Positions 15,918 to 24,122 of a stretch of 64,000 bases of DNA are shown piece by piece (position 1 is the stretch's first letter; each line of letters starts with the position of its first letter). A model generated the notes under the pieces. The model saw nothing but the letters and a program-made list of their open reading frames with translations. It searched no databases and was not told where the DNA came from. Position numbers and translations under genes: made by a program. Source of the DNA: Clostridiales bacterium (GTDB lineage: Bacteria; Bacillota; Clostridia; Oscillospirales; Oscillospiraceae); contig SFLD01000004.1 of assembly GCA_004553545.1 (NCBI GenBank), forward strand, positions 1 through 64,000, in the 5' to 3' direction.

Positions 15918-16664
15918 TTATTCCACCGTATGGAGGACCGTGCCGTCCGGCAGGGTGAAGTCCGCCGTGGTGACGGCGGGGCTCTCCTCCGGCCGCTCCG
16001 CGGCCCGGTAGACGGTCTCGCCGTTCTGGAGCTTCTCGGCTCCTACCAGAAGGCCGCTCTCCACGCTGACCCAGTAGCGCTGGACGTAGCCGTCCCGCTC
16101 CCCGGTCTCCACATAGAGGCAGGGGATGTCCGAGAAGGTACGGTAGTCCGCCGCGGCGATGTCCTCCACCGGCAGGGCCAGGATCTCCTCATAGGTGGGA
16201 AGGCGCTGCTCGGCGTCCGGGTCGATGTCCCCGGCGGCGGTCTCATAGACGCTGCGCTCGCTGTCATACCAGATCCAGGTCTTCTGGCCGTCGGTGATGG
16301 AGCGGCGCACCCGGCCGTCCAGGCCCGTGAGGTCCACCCGGCAGAAGCTGCCGTCCACCTTCACAGAGGCCTCCGCCGCGGCGGAGCCTCCGCTCCAGAA
16401 GTACTCCGCCGTCAGCACCCGGCCATATCGGGCAGGACGGGAGAGGGTGGCGATGGCCGCCTGGACGGTATCCGGCCGGACCTCGATCCGGACGGTCCCC
16501 TGGCTGCTGTCGGGCTCCTCCGTCCCGGCAGAGGAGGAACCGGCAGGCGCGGGCAGCACGATGTGGGAGGAGCGGCGCAGGCTGTTGGCCCCCAGCAGGG
16601 CCACCGTCAGCAGGATCAGCACGGCAAAGCCGATGCTGATGGCGTTGAACTTCCGCTTTCCCAT
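15918..16664 (-). CDS. Membrane-anchored extracytoplasmic protein, LolA-like in appearance
   Basis: 248 residues. A basic start (MGKRKFNA) and one membrane helix (about 9-29) are followed by a Ser/Glu-rich linker and a beta-rich domain outside the membrane (DGQKTWIWYDSERSVYE, PCLYVETGERDGYVQ, LPDGTVLHTVE). The pattern of paired strands recalls LolA/LppX-fold proteins, to which the clostridial spore lipoprotein GerS belongs; this is a weak inference. No lipobox cysteine is present. The ATG at 16664 has GGGGAGG five bases upstream. It lies 19 bases after the UDP-GlcNAc 2-epimerase gene and ends at a shared terminator. Confidence 0.7.
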   Translation of the reverse strand: MGKRKFNAISIGFAVLILLTVALLGANSLRRSSHIVLPAPAGSSSAGTEEPDSSQGTVRIEVRPDTVQAAIATLSRPARYGRVLTAEYFWSGGSAAAEASVKVDGSFCRVDLTGLDGRVRRSITDGQKTWIWYDSERSVYETAAGDIDPDAEQRLPTYEEILALPVEDIAAADYRTFSDIPCLYVETGERDGYVQRYWVSVESGLLVGAEKLQNGETVYRAAERPEESPAVTTADFTLPDGTVLHTVE

Positions 16665-16683
16665 GCGCTCCTCCCCTTCCCTG

Positions 16684-17835
16684 TTACTTCCCCTGGTAAT
16701 CCGCAGGCCGCTCCGCCCTCCGGCCAAAGGACCAGAGGATGGCATCCGCGATGCGCTGGCAGGCCCGGCCGTCGCCGTAGGGGTTCACAGCGTGGGCCAT
16801 GGCGCGGTAGGCGTCTTTGTCCCGGATGAGCCTTTCCGCCATGGTGACGATGTCGTCCTGGACCACGCCGCAGAGCTTCACCGTCCCGGCGGCCACGGCC
16901 TCGGGCCGTTCCGTCTCCCGCCGCATGACGAGGACGGGCTTACCCAGGGCGGGGGCTTCCTCCTGAAGGCCGCCGGAGTCCGTCAGCACCAGGTAGCAGC
17001 GGGCCATGAGGTTGTGCATCTCGTCCGCCGGCAGGGGATCGATGAGGTGGACCCGGGGCGCGCCCCGGAGGTACTTGTCCACGGCCTCCCGCACCACAGG
17101 GGAGAGATGCACCGGGTAGACCAGCTCCACGTCCGGGTTCTCCTCCGCGATCTGGCGGAGGGCCAGCATGATATTCTTCATGGGCTCGCCGTAGTTCTCC
17201 CGCCGGTGGCAGGTGACGAGGAGGACCTTCCTCTCGCCGTATGGCAGGTGGTTGAGCTCGTCCGTTGCAAAGTGGTAGTCATCCCGGACGGTGGTCTTCA
17301 GGGCGTCGATGACGGTATTTCCGGTGACGAAGAGGCCCTCGGTGATGCCCTCTTTCAGGAGATTGTTCCGGTTATTCTCCGTGGGGCAGAAGTAGAGGTC
17401 CGCAATGGCGCTGACCAGCTTGCGGTTCATCTCCTCCGGGAAGGGGGAGTACTTGTCCCAGGTGCGGAGGCCCGCCTCCACATGGCCCACCTTCACCTGG
17501 TGATAGAAGGCGGAAAGTGCTCCGGCAAAGGTGGTGGAGGTATCCCCATGCACCAGGATCAGGTCCGGCTTCAGGGCGTCGATGGCCTCGTCCATCCCCA
17601 AAAGGCACTTGCTGGTGATGGTGGAGAGTGTCTGGCGGGGGGTCATGATGTTGAGGTCATAGTCCGGGGTGCAGCGGAAGACCTCCAGCACGCTGTCCAG
17701 CATCTGGCGGTGCTGGGCTGTGACGCAGCAGAGGCTCTCAATCTCCGGCCGGGAGGCCAGCTCCCGGACCAGAGGGCACATCTTGATGGCCTCCGGCCGG
17801 GTGCCGAAGACGCTCATCACACGCAGCTTATCCAT
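16684..17835 (-). CDS. wecB: UDP-N-acetylglucosamine 2-epimerase (non-hydrolysing)
   Basis: Interconverts UDP-GlcNAc and UDP-ManNAc, supplying ManNAc for teichoic acid linkage units or surface polysaccharide; 383 residues, cytoplasmic. Signatures are FGTRPEAIKMCPLV at the N-terminus, LVHGDTSTTFAGA, GHVEAGLRT, TCHRRENYGEPM and LTDSGGLQEEAPALGKPVL. The start codon overlaps the stop of the upstream transferase gene by eight bases, so the two are coupled. With that TagO/WecA-like enzyme it makes a pathway: one enzyme primes the lipid carrier with GlcNAc-P, the other makes the next sugar donor. Confidence 0.96.
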   Translation of the reverse strand: MDKLRVMSVFGTRPEAIKMCPLVRELASRPEIESLCCVTAQHRQMLDSVLEVFRCTPDYDLNIMTPRQTLSTITSKCLLGMDEAIDALKPDLILVHGDTSTTFAGALSAFYHQVKVGHVEAGLRTWDKYSPFPEEMNRKLVSAIADLYFCPTENNRNNLLKEGITEGLFVTGNTVIDALKTTVRDDYHFATDELNHLPYGERKVLLVTCHRRENYGEPMKNIMLALRQIAEENPDVELVYPVHLSPVVREAVDKYLRGAPRVHLIDPLPADEMHNLMARCYLVLTDSGGLQEEAPALGKPVLVMRRETERPEAVAAGTVKLCGVVQDDIVTMAERLIRDKDAYRAMAHAVNPYGDGRACQRIADAILWSFGRRAERPADYQGK

Positions 17836-19033
17836 CCTTCTCCTCCTTGGGCTCCGCCGGGGTCTCAGGGGCGTCCTGGGACGCCTCGTCGGGGGCTTCC
17901 GGCTCCCCGGCGGGGGCATCCGTCTTTTCGGCGTGGTGGCCGTGCTCCCGCATCTCCTCCATCTCCTCATGGAGCTCTTCCTTCAGCTCCTTGGGAAAGG
18001 CGATCCGGGCGGCGACGCCTGCGGCCACGCAGAGGGCCACGAAGAAGAGCAGCGCCTTCCACTCGTTGCTGGTGGTGAGCACCACGGCGGAGAGACCCAG
18101 GATGGCGGAGATCACATAGAGGGACGCCACCGCCTGCTTCTGGCTGAGGCCCATGTCGATAAGCCGGTGGTGGATATGGCCCCGGTCCGGGTGCATGGGG
18201 CTCTGGCCGTGAGCCATCCGGCGGATCATGGCGAAGGCCGTGTCAAAGATGGGCAGGCCCAGGATCAGGAAGGGCACGGCAAAGGAGATCACGGCGTAGA
18301 ACTTAAAGAGCCCCTGGATGGACATGGTGGCCAGGATGTAGCCCAGGAAGGTGGCGCCGGTATCGCCCATGAACATCTTGGCGGGGTTCATATTGTAGGG
18401 CATGAAGCCGATGCAGGCCCCCACGAGAGCCGCCATGACGATGGCCACCTGGGCCTGGGACACCAGCAGGGCCAGCACCAGCATGGTGGTGGCAGAGATG
18501 GCGGAGACGCCGTTGGCAAGGCCGTCCAGCCCGTCGATGAGGTTCACGGAGTTGGTGATGCCCACGATCCATAGGACGGTGATGACCACGCTCACCACGT
18601 TCCCCATCTGCCAGTAGGGATTGGGGCTGAAGAGGTTGGGGTTGGAGATGGCCCGGATCACCACACCGTGGCTCACCGGCAGGATGGCGGCCAGGATCTG
18701 CACCACGAACTTGAGCTTCGCCGGCAGGGGCGTGATATCATCCACCACGCCCAGGATCACGATGACCACGGCGCCCAGCAGGATGCCCCGCATCTGCCGG
18801 TCCTCCATCACGTTGGCAAAGAGCAGGATGCTCACCATAAAGCCCATGAAGATGGCGAGGCCGCCCAGCCGGGGGATGGGCACCTTGTGCATTCGCCGGG
18901 CGTCCTTGGGCACGTCCACCGCGCCCACCTTGTAGGCGAAGCTCTTCACCGCCGGGGTGAGAAGGAAGCTCACCACCAGCGCCGTCAGCAGCGCCAGCAC
19001 CACGTAACCCGTCAGGGTCGAATTCTGCAGCAT
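17828..19033 (-). CDS. Undecaprenyl-phosphate GlcNAc-1-phosphate transferase (TagO/WecA family)
   Basis: Integral membrane enzyme, 401 residues, about ten helices, that links a GlcNAc-1-P unit to undecaprenyl phosphate to begin wall teichoic acid or polysaccharide. MraY/WecA superfamily motifs are seen: VVDDITPLPAKLK (DD metal site), NLIDGLDGLANG, KMFMGDTGATFLG and the cytoplasmic DRGHIHHRLIDMG (HxHHR). After the last helix comes a 60-residue acidic Pro/Ala/Glu-rich cytoplasmic tail, longer than in most relatives. GGAGG lies five bases before the ATG. Upstream is trpS (15-base gap). MraY itself is unlikely given the HHR motif and the neighbouring epimerase. Confidence 0.93.
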   Translation of the reverse strand: MLQNSTLTGYVVLALLTALVVSFLLTPAVKSFAYKVGAVDVPKDARRMHKVPIPRLGGLAIFMGFMVSILLFANVMEDRQMRGILLGAVVIVILGVVDDITPLPAKLKFVVQILAAILPVSHGVVIRAISNPNLFSPNPYWQMGNVVSVVITVLWIVGITNSVNLIDGLDGLANGVSAISATTMLVLALLVSQAQVAIVMAALVGACIGFMPYNMNPAKMFMGDTGATFLGYILATMSIQGLFKFYAVISFAVPFLILGLPIFDTAFAMIRRMAHGQSPMHPDRGHIHHRLIDMGLSQKQAVASLYVISAILGLSAVVLTTSNEWKALLFFVALCVAAGVAARIAFPKELKEELHEEMEEMREHGHHAEKTDAPAGEPEAPDEASQDAPETPAEPKEEKDG

Positions 19034-19048
19034 AGTATCCTCCGAATA

Positions 19049-20056
19049 TTACCGGGCCAGGAAGCCGATCTTCTTATAGACCTTGAAGAGGGTCTTGTTG
19101 GCCACATAGGACGCCCGCTCCGCGCCGGCGCGGTAGACGCTCTCCAGATACGCCTTGTCGGCCAGGAGACGGTCCGTCTCCTCCCGGATGGGGCGCAGCA
19201 GCTCCACCACGGACTCTCCCACGGCCTGCTTGAAGTTCCCGTAGCCCTGGCCCGCGAACTCCCGCTCGATGGCGTCAAAGTCCCGGCCGGTGGCCACGGA
19301 ATAGATCTGCATGAGGTTGGAGACGCCGGGCTTCTCCGCCGGGTCGAAGCGGACGCAGGCGTCGGAGTCCGTGACGGCCTTCTTGAACTTGCGGAGGATG
19401 TCCTCGGGCTTTTCCAGCATGTAGACGCAGCCGTTGGGGTCCTTGTCGGACTTACTCATCTTGCTGGTGGGGGTGGTGAGGCTCATGATCCGGGCGCCCA
19501 CCTTGGGGATATAGGGGTCCGGCAGCTTGAAGGTATCGCCGTAGATGCCATTGAAACGGGTGGCAATGTCCCGGCAGATCTCCACGTGCTGCTTCTGGTC
19601 GCCGCCCACGGGGACCAGATCCGCCTGGTAGAGGAGGATATCCGCTGCCATCAGGGCGGGATAGGTGAAAAGGCCCGCGTTGATGTTGTCCGCGTTCTTG
19701 GCAGACTTGTCCTTGAACTGGGTCATGCGGGAGAGCTCGCCGAACATGGTGTAGCAGTCCAGCACCCAGCCCAGCTGGGCGTGGGCGGGAACATGGGACT
19801 GGACGAAGAGGACATTCTTCTCCGGGTCCAGGCCGCTGGCGATGTAGGCCGCCAGCTGGGTGATGGTATGGCGGCGCAGCTCCGCCGGCACCTGCCGGAC
19901 GGTGATGGTGTGCATATCCGCCATCATATAGTAGCAGTCATACTCGTCCGCGAGAGCCGCCCAGTTGCGGATCGCGCCGAGATAGGAGCCCAGGGTCAGG
20001 TCGCCGGAGGGCTGGATGCCGCTCAAAATTCTCTTTCTCTGCACGTTCTCTTCCAT
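19049..20056 (-). CDS. trpS: Tryptophan--tRNA ligase
   Basis: Class I aminoacyl-tRNA synthetase charging tRNA-Trp, 335 residues. The HIGH-like site is in GIQPSGDLTLGSYLGAI, the second signature is TSKMSKSDKD near residue 197, and the tryptophan pocket contains GGDQKQHVEICRDIA. The start at 20056 (MEENVQRKRI) is preferred because GAGGTG lies seven bases upstream; the frame could extend 25 codons further without support. No T-box leader is visible. An inverted repeat overlaps its likely promoter. Confidence 0.97.
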   Translation of the reverse strand: MEENVQRKRILSGIQPSGDLTLGSYLGAIRNWAALADEYDCYYMMADMHTITVRQVPAELRRHTITQLAAYIASGLDPEKNVLFVQSHVPAHAQLGWVLDCYTMFGELSRMTQFKDKSAKNADNINAGLFTYPALMAADILLYQADLVPVGGDQKQHVEICRDIATRFNGIYGDTFKLPDPYIPKVGARIMSLTTPTSKMSKSDKDPNGCVYMLEKPEDILRKFKKAVTDSDACVRFDPAEKPGVSNLMQIYSVATGRDFDAIEREFAGQGYGNFKQAVGESVVELLRPIREETDRLLADKAYLESVYRAGAERASYVANKTLFKVYKKIGFLAR

Positions 20057-20151
20057 GCTTCCACACCTCATATCGTAAATTTGAGAATCCTTTTTCAGGC
20101 AGACGGCGCCGGCGGGAGAAAAAAATTCCAAACCGGCACCGAAGATCGTCT

Positions 20152-20174
20152 GTGTTAGCTATGTATTCTAACAC
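20152..20174. repeat. Inverted repeat (possible operator) between trpS and gltX
   Basis: GTGTTAG (20152-20158) and CTAACAC (20168-20174), perfect seven-base arms nine bases apart, covering the likely trpS -10. It could be an operator or the base of a leader hairpin. Confidence 0.4.
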
Positions 20175-20193
20175 AATTCCCGTCAAAGCGCAA
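20165..20193 (-). promoter_or_regulatory. Possible promoter of the trpS operon
   Basis: Minus strand TTGCGC (20188-20193), 17 bases, TAGAAT (20165-20170). The -10 is good and the -35 is weak. The -10 lies inside the inverted repeat 20152-20174. Confidence 0.4.
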
Positions 20194-20200
20194 TCCGTTC

Positions 20201-20228
20201 TTGACAATCTTTCCCCGGAAGGGATAAT
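20201..20228 (+). promoter_or_regulatory. SigA-type promoter for gltX-asnA
   Basis: Perfect TTGACA (20201-20206), 16 bases, GATAAT (20223-20228). The start of transcription should fall about 50 bases before gltX, leaving little leader. Confidence 0.75.
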
Positions 20229-20285
20229 ATAAGTTATTCACGAACAATTCCACACCGGAATCTGATACAAGGAGGCTGTTTTCCC

Positions 20286-21773
20286 ATGAACATCGATCCC
20301 CGCTACTTCGAGGAGATGGAAGCACGCATCCCCAAGGGCAAGGTCCGCACCCGGTTCGCTCCCTCCCCCACCGGCTACATGCACGTTGGCAACCTGCGCA
20401 CCGCCCTCTATACCTGGCTCATCGCCCGGCACTATGACGGCACCTTCATCCTCCGCATCGAGGATACCGACCAGGCCCGCCAGGTGGAGGGCGCCACGGA
20501 TGTCATCTACCGCACCATGACCGAGTGCGGCCTCACCCACGACGAGGGTCCCGACATCGGCGGCCCTGTGGCTCCCTATATCCAGACGGAGCGGCGGGAC
20601 ACCTATCCCCGCTATGCAAAGCTCCTGGTCTCCAAGGGCGCGGCCTACCGGTGCTTCTGCGAAAAGTGCGAGTCCGAGGAGGATTCCGGTGACTTTGACC
20701 GGGGGGACGATCCCTGCCGGGACATGAGCGCGGAGGAGTCCCAGGCCCGGGCGGACGCGGGCGAGCCCTACGTCATCCGCCAGCGCATCCCCCACGAGGG
20801 GACCACCACCTTCCACGATGTCTCCTTCGGTGACATCACGGTAGAGAACAAGACCCTGGACGACCAGGTCCTCCTGAAGCGGGACGGCCTCCCCACCTAT
20901 AACTTTGCCAACGTGGTGGACGACCACCTCATGGGCATCACCCACGTGGTCCGCGGCAGTGAATACCTCTCCTCCGCCCCCAAGTATAACCTCCTCTACG
21001 AGGCCTTCGGCTGGGAGATCCCCACCTATGTCCACTGCTCCCCCGTCATGCGGGACCAGCACAACAAGATGTCCAAGCGCCACGGCGACCCCTCCTACGA
21101 GGACCTGAAGGCCCAGGGCTACCTGACGGACGCCATCCTCAACTATGTGGCTCTCCTGGGCTGGGCCCCCAAGGGCGAGAAGGCGGAGCAGGAGTTCTTT
21201 ACCCTGGCCCAGCTGGCGGAAGCCTTTGACATCGCCGGTATCTCCAAGTCCCCCGCCATCTTTGACATTGAGAAGCTCAACTACTTCAACGCCAACTATC
21301 TCCGCGCCATGACGCCGGAGGCCTTTGCGAAAGCCGCGGAGCCCTATATCCGCTCCGTGGTGAAAAACCCCGCCATCGATGCCGCCGCCGTGGCCGCCCT
21401 GCTGCAGGCCCGCTGCGAAAAGCTCACGGAGATCCCGGAGAAGGTGGACTTCTTCGAGGCCCTGCCGGAGTATGAGACGGACTTCTTCACCAACAAGAAG
21501 TCCAAGACCAACCCCGAAGTTTCCCAGTCCATGCTGGAGGCCGCCATCCCCATGCTGGAGGGGCTCAGCGACTGGACCGTGGACGCCATCCACGATGGGC
21601 TCATCGACCTGGCAGCAAAGCTGGAGGTCAAGAACGCCACCCTCATGTGGCCTGTCCGCATTGCCGCGGCCGGCCGCCTGGTAACGCCCGGCGGCGCCGT
21701 GGAGATCTGCCATATCCTCGGACAGGAGGAGACCCTGCGCCGCCTCCGTCTGGGTCTGGATAAACTAAAATAA
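20286..21773 (+). CDS. gltX: Glutamate--tRNA ligase
   Basis: Class I synthetase charging tRNA-Glu, 495 residues. The HIGH region RFAPSPTGYMHVGN is at 23-36, NKMSKRHG is near 260, and a GluRS-specific zinc-like region with two cysteines (CFCEKCESEED) is near 125. It has about 18 more N-terminal residues than typical GluRS. In Clostridia this enzyme is often non-discriminating and feeds GatCAB; no gat gene is in the window. AAGGAGG lies ten bases before the ATG. asnA follows after 17 bases, pairing Glu-tRNA and asparagine supply. Confidence 0.96.
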   Translation: MNIDPRYFEEMEARIPKGKVRTRFAPSPTGYMHVGNLRTALYTWLIARHYDGTFILRIEDTDQARQVEGATDVIYRTMTECGLTHDEGPDIGGPVAPYIQTERRDTYPRYAKLLVSKGAAYRCFCEKCESEEDSGDFDRGDDPCRDMSAEESQARADAGEPYVIRQRIPHEGTTTFHDVSFGDITVENKTLDDQVLLKRDGLPTYNFANVVDDHLMGITHVVRGSEYLSSAPKYNLLYEAFGWEIPTYVHCSPVMRDQHNKMSKRHGDPSYEDLKAQGYLTDAILNYVALLGWAPKGEKAEQEFFTLAQLAEAFDIAGISKSPAIFDIEKLNYFNANYLRAMTPEAFAKAAEPYIRSVVKNPAIDAAAVAALLQARCEKLTEIPEKVDFFEALPEYETDFFTNKKSKTNPEVSQSMLEAAIPMLEGLSDWTVDAIHDGLIDLAAKLEVKNATLMWPVRIAAAGRLVTPGGAVEICHILGQEETLRRLRLGLDKLK

Positions 21774-21790
21774 CGAGAGGAGACCCTACC

Positions 21791-22798
21791 ATGAGCAAGC
21801 TGACGATCCCCCAGGGCTACACCGCCCCGCTGCCCAACTATGAGCTGCAGCGCGCCATCGCATTCATCAAGTCCACCTTCCAGACCAACCTCTCCAACGC
21901 GCTGAATCTCCGGCGCGTGTCCGCCCCCCTCTTCGTGGCGGATAATTCCGGTCTGAATGACAACCTGAACGGTGTGGAGCGTCCCGTCAGCTTTGATATC
22001 CCCGATGTCGGTCTCAATGCCGAAGTGGTCCATTCCCTGGCCAAGTGGAAGCGCCTGGCCCTGAAGCGCTATGGCTTCCACCCCGGCAAGGGCCTCTACA
22101 CCGACATGAACGCCATCCGCCGGGATGAAGAGGTGGACAACCTCCACTCCGTCTACGTGGATCAGTGGGACTGGGAGAAGATCATTACCCGGGAAGACCG
22201 GAACGTGGACTACCTCAAGTCCTCTGTCCAGGCCATTGTGGGCGCCGTCTGTGAGACCTGCGAGGCCCTGGACGTGGCCTTCCCCAGCCTTCACGGGAAG
22301 CTGGAGCGTGAGGTCTACTTCCTCACCACCCAGGAGCTGGAGGACCGCTGGCCCGAGAAGACCCCCAAGGAGCGGGAGGACGCCATCTGCCGTGAGCACC
22401 ACACCGTCTTCCTGATGCAGATCGGCGGCAAGCTGAGATCCGGCGAAAAGCACGACGGCCGTGCCCCGGACTATGACGACTGGGCCCTCAATGGCGACAT
22501 CCTCATGTGGAACCCGGTGCTGGAGAAGGCCTTTGAGATCTCCTCCATGGGCATCCGTGTGGACGAGGAATCCCTGGCCCAGCAGCTGAAGCTGGCCGGC
22601 TGCGAAGAGCGGGCAGAGCTGCCCTTCCACAAAATGCTGCTGAACGGCGAGCTGCCCCTGACCATGGGCGGCGGCATCGGCCAGAGCCGCCTCTGCATGC
22701 TGATGATCGGCACCTGCCACATCGGCGAGGTCCAGGCCAGCCTCTGGGACGAGGAGACCCTGCGCGGCTGTGAAGCCGCCGGGATCACCCTGCTGTAA
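21791..22798 (+). CDS. asnA: Aspartate--ammonia ligase (asparagine synthetase A)
   Basis: ATP-dependent synthesis of asparagine from aspartate and free ammonium; 335 residues, class-II aaRS-like fold, cytoplasmic. Conserved runs are VSAPLFVADNSGLNDNLNG, HSLAKWKRLALKRYGF, YTDMNAIRRDEEVDNLHSVY, VDQWDWEK and MGGGIGQSRLCML near the C-terminus. GAGAGGAG precedes the ATG. It shares the gltX promoter. An imperfect hairpin with a T run follows, so transcription probably stops before the GNAT gene. Confidence 0.97.
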   Translation: MSKLTIPQGYTAPLPNYELQRAIAFIKSTFQTNLSNALNLRRVSAPLFVADNSGLNDNLNGVERPVSFDIPDVGLNAEVVHSLAKWKRLALKRYGFHPGKGLYTDMNAIRRDEEVDNLHSVYVDQWDWEKIITREDRNVDYLKSSVQAIVGAVCETCEALDVAFPSLHGKLEREVYFLTTQELEDRWPEKTPKEREDAICREHHTVFLMQIGGKLRSGEKHDGRAPDYDDWALNGDILMWNPVLEKAFEISSMGIRVDEESLAQQLKLAGCEERAELPFHKMLLNGELPLTMGGGIGQSRLCMLMIGTCHIGEVQASLWDEETLRGCEAAGITLL

Positions 22799-22820
22799 AG
22801 GGAAACTACAATACAGAGCA

Positions 22821-22856
22821 CTCCCCCGGGAGCCATGGCTTCCAGGGGAGCTTTTC
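22821..22856 (+). terminator. Probable terminator of gltX-asnA
   Basis: Stem CTCCCC-GGGAG / CTTCC-GGGGAG with one mismatch and one wobble, then CTTTTCC. Confidence 0.6.
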
Positions 22857-22858
22857 CC

Positions 22859-22878
22859 TTCCGGACAGCCGTCCGGAA
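22859..22878. repeat. Short perfect inverted repeat before the GNAT gene
   Basis: TTCCGGAC-agcc-GTCCGGAA, 20 bases before the GNAT ATG. It would fold into a tight hairpin just upstream of the ribosome site (GGGAGG); either an operator or an RNA structure. Confidence 0.4.
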
Positions 22879-22898
22879 GAACGATGGGAGGATCGTTT

Positions 22899-23429
22899 AT
22901 GGGCATCGCCATCCGCAAAGCTACCGCCGCCGACCTGGACGCGGTCAGCGGCATCTATGCGCGCATCCACGATGAGATTGAAGCAGGCCGGGCCAGCATC
23001 GGCTGGCTCCGGGACGTCTACCCCACCCGGGCCACGGCGGAGGCTGCTCTTGCCCAGGATGAGCTCTTCGTGGAGGAGCAGGACGGCGTCATCGTCGGCG
23101 CCGCCATCCTGAACAAGACCCAGGTGGACGCCTACTTCGGCGCTCCCTGGGAGCACGACGTCCCGGAGAGCGAGATCATGGTGCTCCACACCCTGGTCAT
23201 CGATCCCCGCTGCAAGGGGTCCGGCCTGGGCCGGGAATTTGAGGCGTATTATGAGCGCTATGCCCTCTCCCACGGCTGCCGCGCCCTGCGCATCGACACC
23301 AACGCCCGGAACACCGTGGCCCGGAGCTTCTACCGGAAGCTGGGCTACCGGGAGATCGCCGTCGTCCCCGTGACCTTCAACGGCATCCCCGGCGTGGACC
23401 TGGTGCTGCTGGAAAAGTACCTTGGCTAA
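22899..23429 (+). CDS. GNAT family N-acetyltransferase
   Basis: Acetyl-CoA-dependent N-acetyltransferase of unknown substrate, 176 residues. The fold runs from IRKATAADLDAVSGIYARI through LHTLVIDPRCKGSGLGREF, where the acetyl-CoA loop (R/K-x-x-G-x-G) appears as KGSGLG. It ends with IDTNARNTVARSFYRKLGYRE, typical of GNATs that act on small molecules or protein N-termini. The start at 22899 has GGGAGG seven bases upstream. It stands alone between a terminator and a bidirectional terminator. Confidence 0.9.
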   Translation: MGIAIRKATAADLDAVSGIYARIHDEIEAGRASIGWLRDVYPTRATAEAALAQDELFVEEQDGVIVGAAILNKTQVDAYFGAPWEHDVPESEIMVLHTLVIDPRCKGSGLGREFEAYYERYALSHGCRALRIDTNARNTVARSFYRKLGYREIAVVPVTFNGIPGVDLVLLEKYLG

Positions 23430-23433
23430 GAGA

Positions 23434-23473
23434 AAACCGCCCCGAAGCCGCAAGGCTTAGGGGCGGTTTCTTT
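23434..23473. terminator. Bidirectional terminator after the GNAT gene and the ABC operon
   Basis: Ten-base stem AAACCGCCCC/GGGGCGGTTT with an inner AAGCC/GGCTT helix, followed by TTTCTTT on plus and TTTTCTC on minus. It partly adjoins the stop of the convergent permease gene. Confidence 0.85.
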
Positions 23474-23474
23474 G

Positions 23475-24122
23475 TCAGAGGTCCACTTTCTCAAAGGTCT
23501 TCACGCAGTTCCGATAGGCCCAGGCATTGAGCGCTGCGTAGAGTGCCGCACCGATGGCCAGCACCACAAGCTTGGCCCCCAGGTGCTCCGGGTCCGGCGT
23601 ATCCAGGCAGTCCCGGAAGAAGGGCACGGTGAAGACGGCGGTCTCCGCCAGGGCCATGCAGACCGTAAGGCCCACACAGCCCTTCAGGAAGGCAGTCCCT
23701 ACTTTCATCGGCTGACGGAAAAAGCTCCCCAGGAAGATCCGGTTGAAGATCCCCAGCATGGGCAGAGCCAGGCCGAAGAGGGCGATGCCGGCATCCATCC
23801 CGGCGGCGTTGCCGGGGATGGCAAAGCTCTGGCGCAGGAGGGCGAAGGGCACCGCCGCCAGCACCTGCACCAGCTGGAAGAGGATCACGAGAAGGAAGCG
23901 GCTCTTCACCAGGTCCCGCTTTCCCAGGGGCAGCAGGGAGAGGAACAGCAGGTCCTGATTCTCCCGTGCGTCCGTAAAGGTAAAGAGGAAGCCCAGGCAG
24001 CCGTAGAAAAATACCACGTAATAGGGGTAGTTCGGGATCAGCAGCATGGCGGAGAGGGCCAGGAAGATCCAGTTGGTGGGATGGACCACCAGTTTCAGCT
24101 CGTGCCGCAAGAGATCTCTCAT
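23475..24122 (-). CDS. ABC transporter permease protein
   Basis: 215 residues with about six membrane helices and no catalytic motif, of the ABC-2/YxlG-like permease type. Cytoplasmic parts such as TDARENQDLLFLSLLPLGKRDLVKSR match the pattern of two-gene ABC export systems. Its ATG overlaps the stop of the ATPase gene by four bases. Together with the ATPase and an AbrB-type regulator it forms a three-gene operon; the substrate is unknown. The regulator-ATPase-permease order resembles GntR-controlled YtrA-type bacteriocin/bacitracin-stress exporters, but here the regulator is AbrB-like. Confidence 0.85.
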   Translation of the reverse strand: MRDLLRHELKLVVHPTNWIFLALSAMLLIPNYPYYVVFFYGCLGFLFTFTDARENQDLLFLSLLPLGKRDLVKSRFLLVILFQLVQVLAAVPFALLRQSFAIPGNAAGMDAGIALFGLALPMLGIFNRIFLGSFFRQPMKVGTAFLKGCVGLTVCMALAETAVFTVPFFRDCLDTPDPEHLGAKLVVLAIGAALYAALNAWAYRNCVKTFEKVDL

